Below, in pieces: positions 26,121 to 33,150 of a stretch of DNA of 64,000 nucleotides (positions are counted from its first letter, which is position 1; every line of letters starts with the position of its first letter). Both the position numbers and the translations under genes were made by a program. A model generated the notes under the pieces. The model was given only the letters and a program-made list of their open reading frames with translations. It did no database searches and was not told the origin of the DNA. Source of the stretch: Streptomyces sp. CG1. Its GTDB lineage: Bacteria; Actinomycetota; Actinomycetes; Streptomycetales; Streptomycetaceae. The DNA lies in the NCBI RefSeq assembly GCF_041080625.1, contig NZ_CP163518.1:5890001-5954000 (forward strand), given 5' to 3'.

Positions 26121-26241
26121 GAGCATGTCCCATCGAGGTCGTGACGGTGCCCCTGCATCATGGCGCCTGCACCCCGTAGCTGCGTGCCCACCCCCTGTGG
26201 AATCACCGCTTCAGGTGGTCTGCCTCAAGTGGCTCACGCGG

Positions 26242-26742
26242 TCAGTGCTTCAGCTTCGTGGGCAGCGCCGACGGCAGCTTGCCGCCCTCCGCCTTGGTGT
26301 ATGTCTCCTGGCCGATCTTGCCCGACCACTTCACCGTCATGCCCTTGCCGTCCACCGACTCGACCATGCCGGTGCCCCGGTCCTTGTTGCCGTCGGGGCA
26401 GGTCAGATGGATCATCTGCATTCCCGAGTCCTTGCCCGCGACGCCCTGGCACCACGCCTTGCGCCCGGTCACGAAGAGCCCGGCCTTCTTCCCGGTGATC
26501 ACCAGCGCCACGATCTTGCCCCCGCTCGTGGCGATCCAGCTGCCCTGGAGCTTGGCCGAAGCCCCGGTCACGGCGCGCGAGCCGGAGGGAGAGGGGGCGG
26601 CGGACATGACCGTCGCACGCGGCGTCGGAGAGGAGGACGCGGTCTTGCCGCCGCCCCCGCTGCACGCGGTCAGTGCGGCGAGTGTCCCCACCAGTCCCGC
26701 GGCCACGGTCGCGGTCCGCACCCTTGCAGTCGCAGAAGTCAC
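26242..26742 (-). CDS. Small secreted lipoprotein
   Basis: The product is 166 residues. GTG 26742 is preceded by GGGAG at 7 nt, which rules out the longer upstream frame. The signal sequence ends in the lipobox LTACSGGGG. A Ser/Thr/Pro linker (about 30-60) leads to a compact beta-rich domain containing LQGSWIATSGGKIVALVITGKKAGLFV and two cysteines (KAWCQG, LTCPDG) that probably pair. Function is unknown. It lies in the same orientation as the lipoprotein gene at 25605, 121 bp upstream of it, and downstream of the Zur-type rpsN gene. Confidence 0.8.
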   Translation of the reverse strand: MTSATARVRTATVAAGLVGTLAALTACSGGGGKTASSSPTPRATVMSAAPSPSGSRAVTGASAKLQGSWIATSGGKIVALVITGKKAGLFVTGRKAWCQGVAGKDSGMQMIHLTCPDGNKDRGTGMVESVDGKGMTVKWSGKIGQETYTKAEGGKLPSALPTKLKH

Positions 26743-26811
26743 CGGAAAGCTCCCAAGGTCGTAGCGGCCGGCCGCCCTCCGCCGGACGGCCCGCAGCAAG
26801 CTACCAGCTGG

Positions 26812-27117
26812 TCACCACGAGGACCTGCGGACTCCGGGCAGGAATCCGTTGTGAGCCTGCTCGCGCAGGTTTACCCGGGACAGGCCGAAGGCGCGCAGAT
26901 AGCCGCGCGGGCGGCCGTCGATCTGGTCGCGATTGCGCACGCGCGTGGCGCTCGCGTCCCGCGGCTGCCTGCGCAACTCGCGCTGGGCGGCGAGCCGTTC
27001 GGCCGCCGGGGACGAGGGCCGCCGGATGATCTCCTTCAGCTCGGCCCGCCGGGCGGCGTACCGGGCGACGATCTCCCTGCGCTGGTCGTTCTTCGCGATC
27101 TTGCTCTTCTTGGCCAT
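26812..27117 (-). CDS. rpsN: 30S ribosomal protein S14, zinc-independent paralogue
   Basis: The 101-residue product is the long form of S14 and has no CxxC pairs, so it does not bind zinc. It includes the diagnostic [17 protein letters not shown] start, [19 protein letters not shown], and the C-terminal [22 protein letters not shown]. Such copies replace zinc-binding S14 under zinc starvation, releasing zinc for other uses. Its ATG overlaps the rpmB stop (ATGA), so the two genes are translationally coupled downstream of a Zur-type box. Confidence 0.95.
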   Translation of the reverse strand: MAKKSKIAKNDQRREIVARYAARRAELKEIIRRPSSPAAERLAAQRELRRQPRDASATRVRNRDQIDGRPRGYLRAFGLSRVNLREQAHNGFLPGVRRSSW

Positions 27118-27353
27118 CAGACCCGCACCCCCCGGGCTCGGATCCGGGCCACGGCCGCCTCGACGCCGATCGCGTCCACGGTCTTGATCCCCTTCGTGCT
27201 CAGCCGCAGCCGGACGTACCGGCTCTCGCTGGGCAGCCAGTAGCGCTTGCTCTGGATGTTCGGGTCGAAACGGCGGGAGGTGCGCCGGTGGGAGTGCGAG
27301 ATGCGGTTCCCGAAGCCCGGCCGGGCCCCGGTGAGCATGCAGTGCGCGGACAT
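27117..27353 (-). CDS. rpmB: 50S ribosomal protein L28, zinc-independent paralogue
   Basis: The product is 78 residues. It has the L28 signature [26 protein letters not shown] but lacks the CxxC zinc ribbon found in the housekeeping form (only a single Cys at position 5). It is the first gene of the leftward rpmB-rpsN operon. GAGGAG lies upstream of ATG 27353, and the Zur box is 31 bp further. Expression under zinc limitation is expected. Confidence 0.95.
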   Translation of the reverse strand: MSAHCMLTGARPGFGNRISHSHRRTSRRFDPNIQSKRYWLPSESRYVRLRLSTKGIKTVDAIGVEAAVARIRARGVRV

Positions 27354-27383
27354 GGTGACGTAACTCTCCTCAGACGTAGCTCG

Positions 27384-27404
27384 TAATGGAATTCATTTTC
27401 AGTA
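27384..27404. promoter_or_regulatory. Zur box between divergent rpmB and rpmG
   Basis: TAATGGAATTCATTTTCAGTA fits the actinobacterial Zur consensus (TGAAAATNATTTTCA-like dyad, AT-rich core in GC-rich DNA). It lies between two divergent sets of zinc-independent ribosomal protein genes and 11 nt upstream of rpmG, so one site could repress both operons. Confidence 0.88.
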
Positions 27405-27414
27405 AGATAGCAGC

Positions 27415-27579
27415 ATGGCACGCAATGAACTCCGCCCGGTCATCAAGCTCCGGTCCACGGCCGGGACCGGCTACACCTACGTGACCCGCAAGAACCGCCG
27501 CAACGACCCGGACCGCATGACGCTGCGCAAGTACGACCCGGTCGTCGGCCGGCACGTCGACTTCCGAGAGGAGCGCTGA
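27415..27579 (+). CDS. rpmG: 50S ribosomal protein L33, zinc-independent paralogue
   Basis: The 54-residue product [19 protein letters not shown] continues with [23 protein letters not shown], the L33 signature. The CxxC pairs of zinc-binding L33 are replaced (no cysteine at all). It is the first gene of the rightward Zur-type operon, with rpmE 9 bp downstream. No strong Shine-Dalgarno sequence is visible and the ATG is only 11 nt from the Zur box, so the leader must be very short. Confidence 0.93.
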   Translation: MARNELRPVIKLRSTAGTGYTYVTRKNRRNDPDRMTLRKYDPVVGRHVDFREER

Positions 27580-27588
27580 ACCACCGCC

Positions 27589-27852
27589 ATGCGCAAGGGA
27601 ATCCACCCGGAGTACGGGCCCGTCGTGTTCCGTGACCGTGCCGCGAAACACACCTTCCTCACTCGCTCGACGCTTGCGGCCGTGCCGGCCGGCAAGACCA
27701 TCGAGTGGGAGGACGGCAACACCTACCCGGTGGTGGACGTCGAGATCTCGAACGTCAGCCACCCCTTCTACACCGGCACGGCGCGCGTGCTGGACACCGC
27801 TGGGCGCGTGGAGCGCTTCGAGCGCCGGTACGGCACGCGGGGTGGGGCGTGA
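27589..27852 (+). CDS. rpmE2: 50S ribosomal protein L31 type B, zinc-independent
   Basis: The 87-residue product is [19 protein letters not shown], then [33 protein letters not shown] and VERFERRYG. This is type B L31, with none of the cysteines that bind zinc in type A. It is 9 bp after rpmG and overlaps the next gene by 4 bp (GTGA), so the operon is tightly coupled. Confidence 0.95.
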   Translation: MRKGIHPEYGPVVFRDRAAKHTFLTRSTLAAVPAGKTIEWEDGNTYPVVDVEISNVSHPFYTGTARVLDTAGRVERFERRYGTRGGA

Positions 27853-29165
27853 GCCTCGCCGTGGCCGTGGTGGGCGGGCTGCACGCCGAAGCCCGCAAGG
27901 CGGCCGTCGACCGCTTGCTCGCCGACGTACCCGGCAGCGTCGTACTCCACCACGACCTGGCGTCGGCCACCGCCGGCACGGTCGTCCGTACGGTCCGCGA
28001 CCGTGGCGGCATCCTGTCCGCGGGTGAGGCGCCCCTGGTCAACGACTGCGCGTGCTGCGCGCTGCGCGAGGACCTGGTGCCCGAACTGCGCAGGCTCGCC
28101 GACGACGGCGCGACCCGGCTCGCGATCGTCGAGCTGTGGGACTCGGTCGAGCCCAAGGCGATGGCCGAGGTGGTCGCGTCCGGCGGGCTGACCGTCACCT
28201 CAGTGATCACCGCCGTGGACCCGGCGCTGGTGCTGCCGTACCTCGGTAACGGCGACGACCTCGCCGAGGCCGGTCTCGCGGCGGCGGCCACCGACCGGCG
28301 CACGATCGCCGACACCTTCGCCCGACAGCTGGAGTACGCCCCCGTCCTCGCCCTGGCCGACTCCATGGAGGCGGACGACGAGGACCGCGAGCTGCTGGCG
28401 CAGCTCCACCCGACGGCCCGCCAGGTTCCGATCGGCCACGGTGGCCTGGCGGGCACCACACGCACGGGCGCCACACCAGCAGCGGCCGCACCCGCACCGG
28501 AACCCGGTTCCACACCGGACCACGCAGCCACGCCAGAATCCGCACCTGCACCGGACCCCGCAGCTGCACGTGCACCGGAATCCCCTGAGCCCACTCCCAC
28601 CTCCACCCCTGCCCCCGCTCCCGCGCCCGGCCCGCTGGCCCGGGCCGCCCTCGCCGGTTTCGACGCGGAGGCCGCCGCGGCGGCCCAGCACCCGGCCTGT
28701 GCCCGGCTGCCCGCCGAGGCCGACAGCCACGGCGTGTCGACCCTGGTCTGGCATCGCCGCCGGCCCTTCCACCCGGTGCGGCTGTACGCGGCGCTGGAGG
28801 ATCTGACCTGCGCCGCGGCCCGCAGCCGGGGCCGGTTCTGGCTCGCCGACAAGCCGGACACGCTGCTGCACTGGGACGCGGCCGGCGGGGCGCTGTGCGT
28901 CGAGAGCGCCGGGCCGTGGCTGGCCGCGCTGCCCGACGCGGCCTGGGAGATGGTCCCGCCGGTCCGCCGGGCCGCGGCGGCGCTGGACTGGCACCCCGAG
29001 CACGGCGACTGCTGCAACCACCTCGTGTTCACCTCGCCCGGCCTCGACCGCGACGGACTGGCGCACCTCCTGGAGTCCTGCCTGCTCACCGACGCCGAGT
29101 ACGCCGCCGGGCGCGACGCCTGGAAGCGGCTGCCGCCCGCCTTCGACACCCTGCTGGAGATCTGA
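27849..29165 (+). CDS. COG0523-like (CobW/ZNG1-type) protein with degenerate P-loop
   Basis: The product is 438 residues. COG0523 GTPases are putative metal chaperones, and members in Zur regulons deliver zinc. Here the metal motif CxCC is present ([12 protein letters not shown], Cys67, Cys69 and Cys70), as are the EL..S.EP-like segment ([15 protein letters not shown]) and the C-terminal CobW_C domain ([22 protein letters not shown]). The Walker A segment expected near residue 10 reads [12 protein letters not shown], with no GxxGxGKT, so normal GTP binding is doubtful. A 50-residue Ala/Pro/Glu-rich linker (about 200-260), encoded by short CCGCACC-type repeats, separates the halves. GTG 27849 overlaps the rpmE2 stop, and rpsR starts in the stop codon of this gene. 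Confidence 0.88.
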   Translation: MSLAVAVVGGLHAEARKAAVDRLLADVPGSVVLHHDLASATAGTVVRTVRDRGGILSAGEAPLVNDCACCALREDLVPELRRLADDGATRLAIVELWDSVEPKAMAEVVASGGLTVTSVITAVDPALVLPYLGNGDDLAEAGLAAAATDRRTIADTFARQLEYAPVLALADSMEADDEDRELLAQLHPTARQVPIGHGGLAGTTRTGATPAAAAPAPEPGSTPDHAATPESAPAPDPAAARAPESPEPTPTSTPAPAPAPGPLARAALAGFDAEAAAAAQHPACARLPAEADSHGVSTLVWHRRRPFHPVRLYAALEDLTCAAARSRGRFWLADKPDTLLHWDAAGGALCVESAGPWLAALPDAAWEMVPPVRRAAAALDWHPEHGDCCNHLVFTSPGLDRDGLAHLLESCLLTDAEYAAGRDAWKRLPPAFDTLLEI

Positions 29166-29398
29166 TGTCCCGCAAGAGCGACCGCAAGCCCGCCCAGAAA
29201 CGCCCCAACCCCCTGGACCAGGCCGGGATCACCTACATCGACTACAAGGACACCGACCTGCTGCGAAAGTTCATCTCCGACCGTGGCAAGATCCGCAGCC
29301 GCCGGGTCACCCGGGTCACCGCCCAGCAGCAGCGACTGCTGGCACGGGCCGTCAAGAACGCGCGCGAGATGGCGCTGCTGCCGTACTCCAGTCGCTGA
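29165..29398 (+). CDS. rpsR: 30S ribosomal protein S18, zinc-independent paralogue
   Basis: The 77-residue product has the S18 core [53 protein letters not shown] and no cysteines. It is the last gene of the Zur-type operon. Its ATG shares a base with the preceding TGA (TGATG), which indicates translational coupling. Confidence 0.95.
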   Translation: MSRKSDRKPAQKRPNPLDQAGITYIDYKDTDLLRKFISDRGKIRSRRVTRVTAQQQRLLARAVKNAREMALLPYSSR

Positions 29399-29414
29399 TC
29401 ACGACAGCTGATCA

Positions 29415-29474
29415 CGACAAATAGGTAGGCGTTTCCCTATGCTTGACTGGTAGGGAAACGCCTACCTATTGTCG
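29415..29474 (+). promoter_or_regulatory. Inverted pair of ArsR-type operators overlapping a promoter
   Basis: Arms 29415-29439 and 29451-29474 are inverted repeats of about 24 bp with one bulged base and an 11-nt centre. Each arm itself contains an 18-bp partial dyad, TAGG-N10-CCTA. Inside lie TTGACT (29443-29448) and, 18 bp later, TATTGT (29467-29472), which ends 7 nt before ATG 29480. The pair of sites would block RNA polymerase and is the probable target of the ArsR protein encoded downstream. Confidence 0.78.
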
Positions 29475-29479
29475 TACCC

Positions 29480-29854
29480 ATGAACATCACTCACGCCTCC
29501 TTCGTCACCCTCCCCGTCACCGACCAGGACCGCGCCCTGCGCTTCTACCGGGACGTCCTCGGCTTCGAGGTGACCGCCGATCTCCAGATGCCGCCGGGCC
29601 GGTGGCTCCAGGTGGCGCCGAAGGGCGCGCAGACCGTCTTCACTCTTTCGGGGCCGGGCATGGGGGATTTCGAGCCCGGGTCGGCACGGGGGATCATGTT
29701 GGTGACGACCGATGTCGACGCCGACTGTGCGCGGCTCGCCGCGGCCGGGACTCCCGTACAGGGGCCGGACGACCTCCCCTGGGGGTGCATGGCCTCGTTC
29801 ACGGACCCCGACGGCAACGGTCTGATGCTGCTGACGGAGAAGGAAGGCTTCTGA
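29480..29854 (+). CDS. Glyoxalase/bleomycin-resistance (VOC) family protein
   Basis: The 124-residue product is a single vicinal-oxygen-chelate protein with two babab halves: FVTLPVTDQDRALRFYRDVLGFEV, then FTDPDGNGLMLL. VOC proteins bind a metal and act as lyases, dioxygenases or drug-binding proteins; substrate is unknown. It is the first gene of a three-gene operon with an ArsR regulator and an SRPBCC protein, a set often found together. The ATG coincides with the predicted transcription start, and no ribosome binding site is visible. Confidence 0.9.
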   Translation: MNITHASFVTLPVTDQDRALRFYRDVLGFEVTADLQMPPGRWLQVAPKGAQTVFTLSGPGMGDFEPGSARGIMLVTTDVDADCARLAAAGTPVQGPDDLPWGCMASFTDPDGNGLMLLTEKEGF

Positions 29855-29861
29855 GCGCTCC

Positions 29862-30209
29862 ATGAACGGGACGGGTACCGCCGCCGAGGACCGCGTCTTC
29901 GCCGCGCTCGCCAACGCCACCCGCCGCGAGGTGCTGCGGCTGCTGCGGGAGCGCGGACCGCAGCCCGTCCAGGCCCTGGCCGACCACTTCGACATGCGCC
30001 GCCCGAGCCTCTCGGAACACCTCAAGGTGCTCCGGGAGGCAGGCCTCGTCTCCGAGCAGCGCTCCGGGCGGCAGCGCATCTACCGCCTGCGGGCGGCCCC
30101 GCTCGCCGAGGTGCAGGACTGGCTCCACCCGTACGAGCGGTTCTGGCGCGACCAGCTGAAGGGTCTCGGCGACCTCCTCGACCGGCTGCCGGACGATGAC
30201 GAACGATGA
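29862..30209 (+). CDS. ArsR-family regulator of the glyoxalase operon
   Basis: The 115-residue product is a winged helix: FAALANATRREVLRLLRERGPQPVQALADHFDMRRPSLSEHLKVLREAGLVSEQRSGRQRIYRL. The C terminus contains YERFWRDQLKGLGDLLD. This is the SdpR-like class that controls linked SRPBCC and VOC genes and has no metal-binding cysteines. It starts 7 nt after the VOC stop and overlaps the SRPBCC gene by 4 bp (ATGA). Its likely operator is the inverted repeat at 29415-29474. Confidence 0.9.
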   Translation: MNGTGTAAEDRVFAALANATRREVLRLLRERGPQPVQALADHFDMRRPSLSEHLKVLREAGLVSEQRSGRQRIYRLRAAPLAEVQDWLHPYERFWRDQLKGLGDLLDRLPDDDER

Positions 30210-30670
30210 GCACCGAACCCGATGACGACCTGACGACCATCCGCGTCGACCAGTTCTTCCCGCACCCGCCCGCCAAGGTCTGGCGTGCCCTGACCGACCC
30301 CGAACTGCTCGTGCAGTGGCAGATGCCCGGCGCCGAGGGCTTCCGGCTGGAGGTCGGCCACCGGTACCGGATGACCTCCGTCCCGCGTCCCAACTCCCGC
30401 TTCTCCGGAGTCGTGGAGGTACGGGTCCTGGCCTACGACATCGAGCGGATGCTGTCCGTCCGCTGGGCCGACGCCGATCCAGCCAACCCGGCGGACTGGA
30501 CCATCACCTGGACCCTGGAACATGAAGGGCGCGGTACGCGTCTCTTCCTAGTGCACGAGGGGTTCGATCCGGACGACCCGGCTCAGCTGATGGCGCGGAA
30601 GATCATGGACGGGGGGTGGCGGGGGCATGTCCTGCCCGCACTGGGGCAAACGCTGGAACAGCTTCGTTAA
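30206..30670 (+). CDS. SRPBCC (AHSA1-like) domain protein
   Basis: The 154-residue product has the START/AHSA1 helix-grip pattern: DQFFPHPPAKVWRALTDPELLVQWQMPGAEGFRLEVGHRYRM, then a central beta sheet, and the C-terminal helix MDGGWRGHVLPALGQTLEQL. Proteins of this type bind hydrophobic ligands, or assist Hsp90 in eukaryotes. It is the last gene of the VOC-ArsR-SRPBCC operon. Confidence 0.9.
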   Translation: MSTEPDDDLTTIRVDQFFPHPPAKVWRALTDPELLVQWQMPGAEGFRLEVGHRYRMTSVPRPNSRFSGVVEVRVLAYDIERMLSVRWADADPANPADWTITWTLEHEGRGTRLFLVHEGFDPDDPAQLMARKIMDGGWRGHVLPALGQTLEQLR

Positions 30671-30764
30671 CGGGCCTTCGGCTTGGATGGAGAGCCGTCG
30701 GCACAGGTCGCAGGGGCCACTTCGGTAAAGCGGACGTCAAACCTGTAACCGAGGGAACACTCCC

Positions 30765-30812
30765 CGTGCACGTGCATCTGCTCATGCACATGCACGTGAA
30801 CGGGGTTATGAT
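30765..30812 (+). promoter_or_regulatory. Candidate operator and promoter of the DUF397 gene
   Basis: The element CGTGCACGTGCATCTGC plus TCATGCA (30765-30788) contains the palindrome TGCACGTGCA and is part of a larger imperfect dyad extending to 30805. A -35-like ATGCAC (30784-30789) overlaps it, followed after 17 bp by TATGAT (30807-30812). A second copy lies upstream of the HATPase gene. Confidence 0.6.
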
Positions 30813-30874
30813 CCGGGTCAGTTGACCACAGCATCTATGGCCACATCAGCCAGTGCACCACCGGGGAGCGACCT

Positions 30875-31144
30875 GTGGACCGCGACGTTGACGGCGTGTA
30901 CGGGGGGTACGACGTGTACAACGGCATGGCTGCCGCGCAGCTGAGCGGAGTGGCCTGGCAGAAGAGCAGGCACAGCAACTCGCAGGGTTCCTGCGTGGAG
31001 TTCGCGCGGCTGCCGGGCGGCGAGGTCGCCGTACGCAACTCGCGCTTCCCGGACGGCCCGGCGCTCGTCTACACGCGAGCGGAGATCGAGGCCATGCTGC
31101 TCGGCATCAAGGACGGCGAGTTCGACCACCTGATAGTGAGCTGA
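30875..31144 (+). CDS. DUF397 protein of a WhiJ-like module
   Basis: The 89-residue product contains the DUF397 signature: WQKSRHSNSQGSCVEFARLPGGEVAVRNSRFPDGPALVYTRAEIEAML. These small proteins occur in Streptomyces beside XRE-DUF5753 regulators and anti-sigma-like ATPases, and are thought to act as partners that counter the regulator. GTG 30875 has GGGGAG at a good distance. The gene converges with the HATPase gene, with a hairpin between them. Confidence 0.9.
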   Translation: MDRDVDGVYGGYDVYNGMAAAQLSGVAWQKSRHSNSQGSCVEFARLPGGEVAVRNSRFPDGPALVYTRAEIEAMLLGIKDGEFDHLIVS

Positions 31145-31154
31145 CGGACGGGTG

Positions 31155-31173
31155 GGGGCGGGTCTCCCGCCCC
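31155..31173. terminator. Bidirectional hairpin between DUF397 and HATPase genes
   Basis: Arms GGGGCGGG/CCCGCCCC with a 3-nt loop lie between the convergent stops. Confidence 0.7.
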
Positions 31174-31253
31174 GATGGCAACGATGTCGGAAGCGGGGGG
31201 AACGGGCGCTGCAACGCGCGTAGAAACCGGGCGTCCGTGGATGTTTCGCCGTG

Positions 31254-31766
31254 TCAGCCGACCGGTCGGAGCCGGAACAGCGCCCAGACGACCTTGCCCT
31301 CGAGGGTGCCCGCGAGCGGATGCCAGCCCCAGCTGTCGGCGAAGGAGTCGACCAGGAACAGCCCGCGCCCGGACTCTGCGGAGAAGTCGTCCGAGTCCCG
31401 CGGCACCGGCGTCTCGTGGCTCGGGTCGCGCACCGCGCACACCAGCCGCTCGGTCCAGCGCATCAGGTGCAGCCGTACGGACGCGGCTGCTTCGGGGCAT
31501 CCGGTGTCGGCGGGGCGTCCGGTGTCGGCCGGCACCGCATGGCGCAGGGCGTTGGTGACGAGTTCGGAGACGACCAGGCATATGTCGTCGAAGCGGTCGC
31601 CGGCGTCCCACTTGTCGAGAGTGTCGCGGGTGAAGTGCCGGGCCTCGCGCACCGCCTCGTAGCGGGCGGGCAGGGCGCAGGAGGCGGCATCGGACACGGC
31701 CGCGGGATCCAGCGGCGGAAGGCCCTGCCGTAACGGCTTGAGCATGGTCGATCCATTCGTCCCCAT
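31254..31766 (-). CDS. Anti-sigma-factor-like ATP-binding protein (HATPase_c_2)
   Basis: The 170-residue product has the GHKL ATPase N box (DDICLVVSELVTNALRHAV) and the G box (SGRGLFLVDSFADSWGWH), as in SpoIIAB/RsbW-type serine kinases. It may phosphorylate an anti-sigma antagonist or simply bind nucleotide. ATG 31766 is chosen because GGGAG is 8 nt upstream; the longer frame beginning at 31964 is noncoding leader. It is divergent from the XRE-DUF5753 gene and convergent with DUF397, giving the classical three-gene WhiJ-like arrangement. Confidence 0.9.
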   Translation of the reverse strand: MGTNGSTMLKPLRQGLPPLDPAAVSDAASCALPARYEAVREARHFTRDTLDKWDAGDRFDDICLVVSELVTNALRHAVPADTGRPADTGCPEAAASVRLHLMRWTERLVCAVRDPSHETPVPRDSDDFSAESGRGLFLVDSFADSWGWHPLAGTLEGKVVWALFRLRPVG

Positions 31767-32074
31767 GCGAGGCACTCCCGGGAAGACGCGGTCGTTGCGA
31801 TGCAGCGGTGGCGCGGCACCATGGTTTCGGATGCGCGAAGCAGATGCAAGGGCAGATGCACGTGCACGCGACCGAATTGGCCCTGCCCGTACCGCTTCTT
31901 GGCCATTTTTTCCGCCATCTTCTCGGCGATTACCGCCAGAGGTACTGACCTCTTCCCGACACACGTAGGCAGAAACGGCCCGCCTCTTTCCGTTTCCGTA
32001 ACCGGGCGAGTACTGCTCGAAGTGTTTTAGTGGCAGACTGCGGGCCCTGAAGACGGTTGGGGAGGCTGACGAAC
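31767..32074. other. Divergent intergenic region, HATPase / XRE-DUF5753
   Basis: It carries the leftward promoter with the 24-nt element at 31845-31868, a direct repeat GCAGATGCA (31840-31848 and 31852-31860), and a rather AT-rich stretch (31900-32035) that probably holds the promoter of the XRE gene. No gene is present. Confidence 0.5.
31845..31868 (-). promoter_or_regulatory. Second copy of the 24-nt element, upstream of the HATPase gene
   Basis: Read toward the HATPase gene it is CGTGCACGTGCATCTGC plus CCTTGCA, identical at 22 of 24 positions to 30765-30788 and in the same orientation relative to its gene. It lies 78 nt upstream of ATG 31766; the other copy is 86 nt upstream of its start codon. 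TTGCAT overlaps its end as a possible -35. Confidence 0.6.
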
Positions 32075-32935
32075 GTGAGCGCGGGAGAGCCCGGATCGGT
32101 GGTGCGGCGGATGCTGCTCGGTTCGCAACTCAGGCGACTGCGTGAAGCACGGGGGATCACGCGTGAGGCGGCGGGGTACTCGATCCGCGCCTCCGAGTCG
32201 AAGATCAGCCGGATGGAGCTGGGCCGGGTGAGCTTCAAGACCAGGGACGTCGAAGACCTGTTGACGCTGTACGGCATCACGGACGAGGTGGAGCGCGAGT
32301 CGCTGCTCTCCCTCGCCCGGGAGGCCAACGTGGCCGGCTGGTGGCACAGTTACACCGATGTCCTGCCCAGCTGGTTCCCCACCTATGTGGGCCTGGAGGG
32401 CGCCGCGTCCCTCATCCGGGTCTACGAGGTGCAGTTCGTGCACGGCCTGCTCCAGACCGAGGAGTACGCCCGCTCGGTGGTCCGGCGCGGCATGCAGGGC
32501 GCGAGCCCGGCCGACGTCGAGCGCCGGGTCTCGCTGCGCCTGGAACGGCAGAAGCACCTGTTCGCGGCCAGCGCCCCCGAGTTCCACTTCGTCCTCGACG
32601 AGGCCGCCCTGCGCCGCCCCTACGGCGACCGCGAGGTGATGCGCGGCCAGCTCCAGCACCTCATCGACGTCTCCCAGCGGCCCAACGTACGGCTGCAGAT
32701 CATGCCGTTCGGCTTCGGCGGGCACTCCGGTGAGAGCGGCGCCTTCACCCTCCTCAGCTTCCCCGACGCCGACCTGTCCGACGTCGTCTACGTGGAGCAG
32801 CTGACCAGCGCGCTCTATCTGGACAAGCGCGAGGACGTCTGCCAGTACGAGCAGGCGCTGAAGGAGCTGCAGCAGGACAGCCCGGGCCCCGACGAGAGCC
32901 GGGACCTGCTCCGCGGACTCCTGCAACTGTCCTGA
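32075..32935 (+). CDS. XRE-family regulator with DUF5753 (WhiJ-like)
   Basis: The 286-residue product has an N-terminal helix-turn-helix (about 15-70: LGSQLRRLREARGITREAAGYSIRASESKISRMELGRVSFK) and a DUF5753 domain (about 95-275), recognisable by WFPTYVGLEGAASLIRVYEVQFVHGLLQTEEYARSV and VRLQIMPFGFGGHSGESGAFTLLSF. Members such as WhiJ control development and antibiotic production together with DUF397 partners. GTG 32075 has GGGGAGG 9 nt upstream. It is the likely ligand of the 24-nt elements at 30765 and 31845 (inference). Short repeats start at its stop codon. Confidence 0.92.
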   Translation: MSAGEPGSVVRRMLLGSQLRRLREARGITREAAGYSIRASESKISRMELGRVSFKTRDVEDLLTLYGITDEVERESLLSLAREANVAGWWHSYTDVLPSWFPTYVGLEGAASLIRVYEVQFVHGLLQTEEYARSVVRRGMQGASPADVERRVSLRLERQKHLFAASAPEFHFVLDEAALRRPYGDREVMRGQLQHLIDVSQRPNVRLQIMPFGFGGHSGESGAFTLLSFPDADLSDVVYVEQLTSALYLDKREDVCQYEQALKELQQDSPGPDESRDLLRGLLQLS

Positions 32936-33064
32936 GCGGTCTCTTTCTTGTTGTCTCGGGATCTGTCCGGGGACCTGTCCCGGGCCGTCTCGATATCTGT
33001 CCCGAGCAGGTCCTCGGCCGGTCGTGAGTCCGTTTGGCCGGTCCTCAGTCTGTCTTGAGCGGAC
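32927..33064. repeat. Degenerate CTGTCC-type repeats starting at the XRE gene stop
   Basis: Five related segments: 32927-32941 (includes the TGA stop), 32963-32974, 32975-32989, 32997-33013 and 33050-33064, consensus CTGTCCCGAGCGGTC. A GGCCGGTC.T.AGTC direct repeat (33016-33052) is interleaved. Confidence 0.6.
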
Positions 33065-33150
33065 GCCTTCAACTCGCTTTAAACACAAGTACGATGACGT
33101 GCGATCAGGCATGGCGTAGATCTGGTGTCCGCTAGCGATTGAGGGATCAC

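Noticed and set aside
29415..29474. Terminator for the rpsR operon
   Set aside because: The inverted repeat has no T-run, contains TTGACT and a -10, and its arms carry operator-like dyads; a regulatory role fits better, although termination cannot be excluded.
31767..31964. N-terminal extension of the HATPase protein
   Set aside because: It would read through the promoter element; ATG 31766 has a good ribosome binding site and fits family length.
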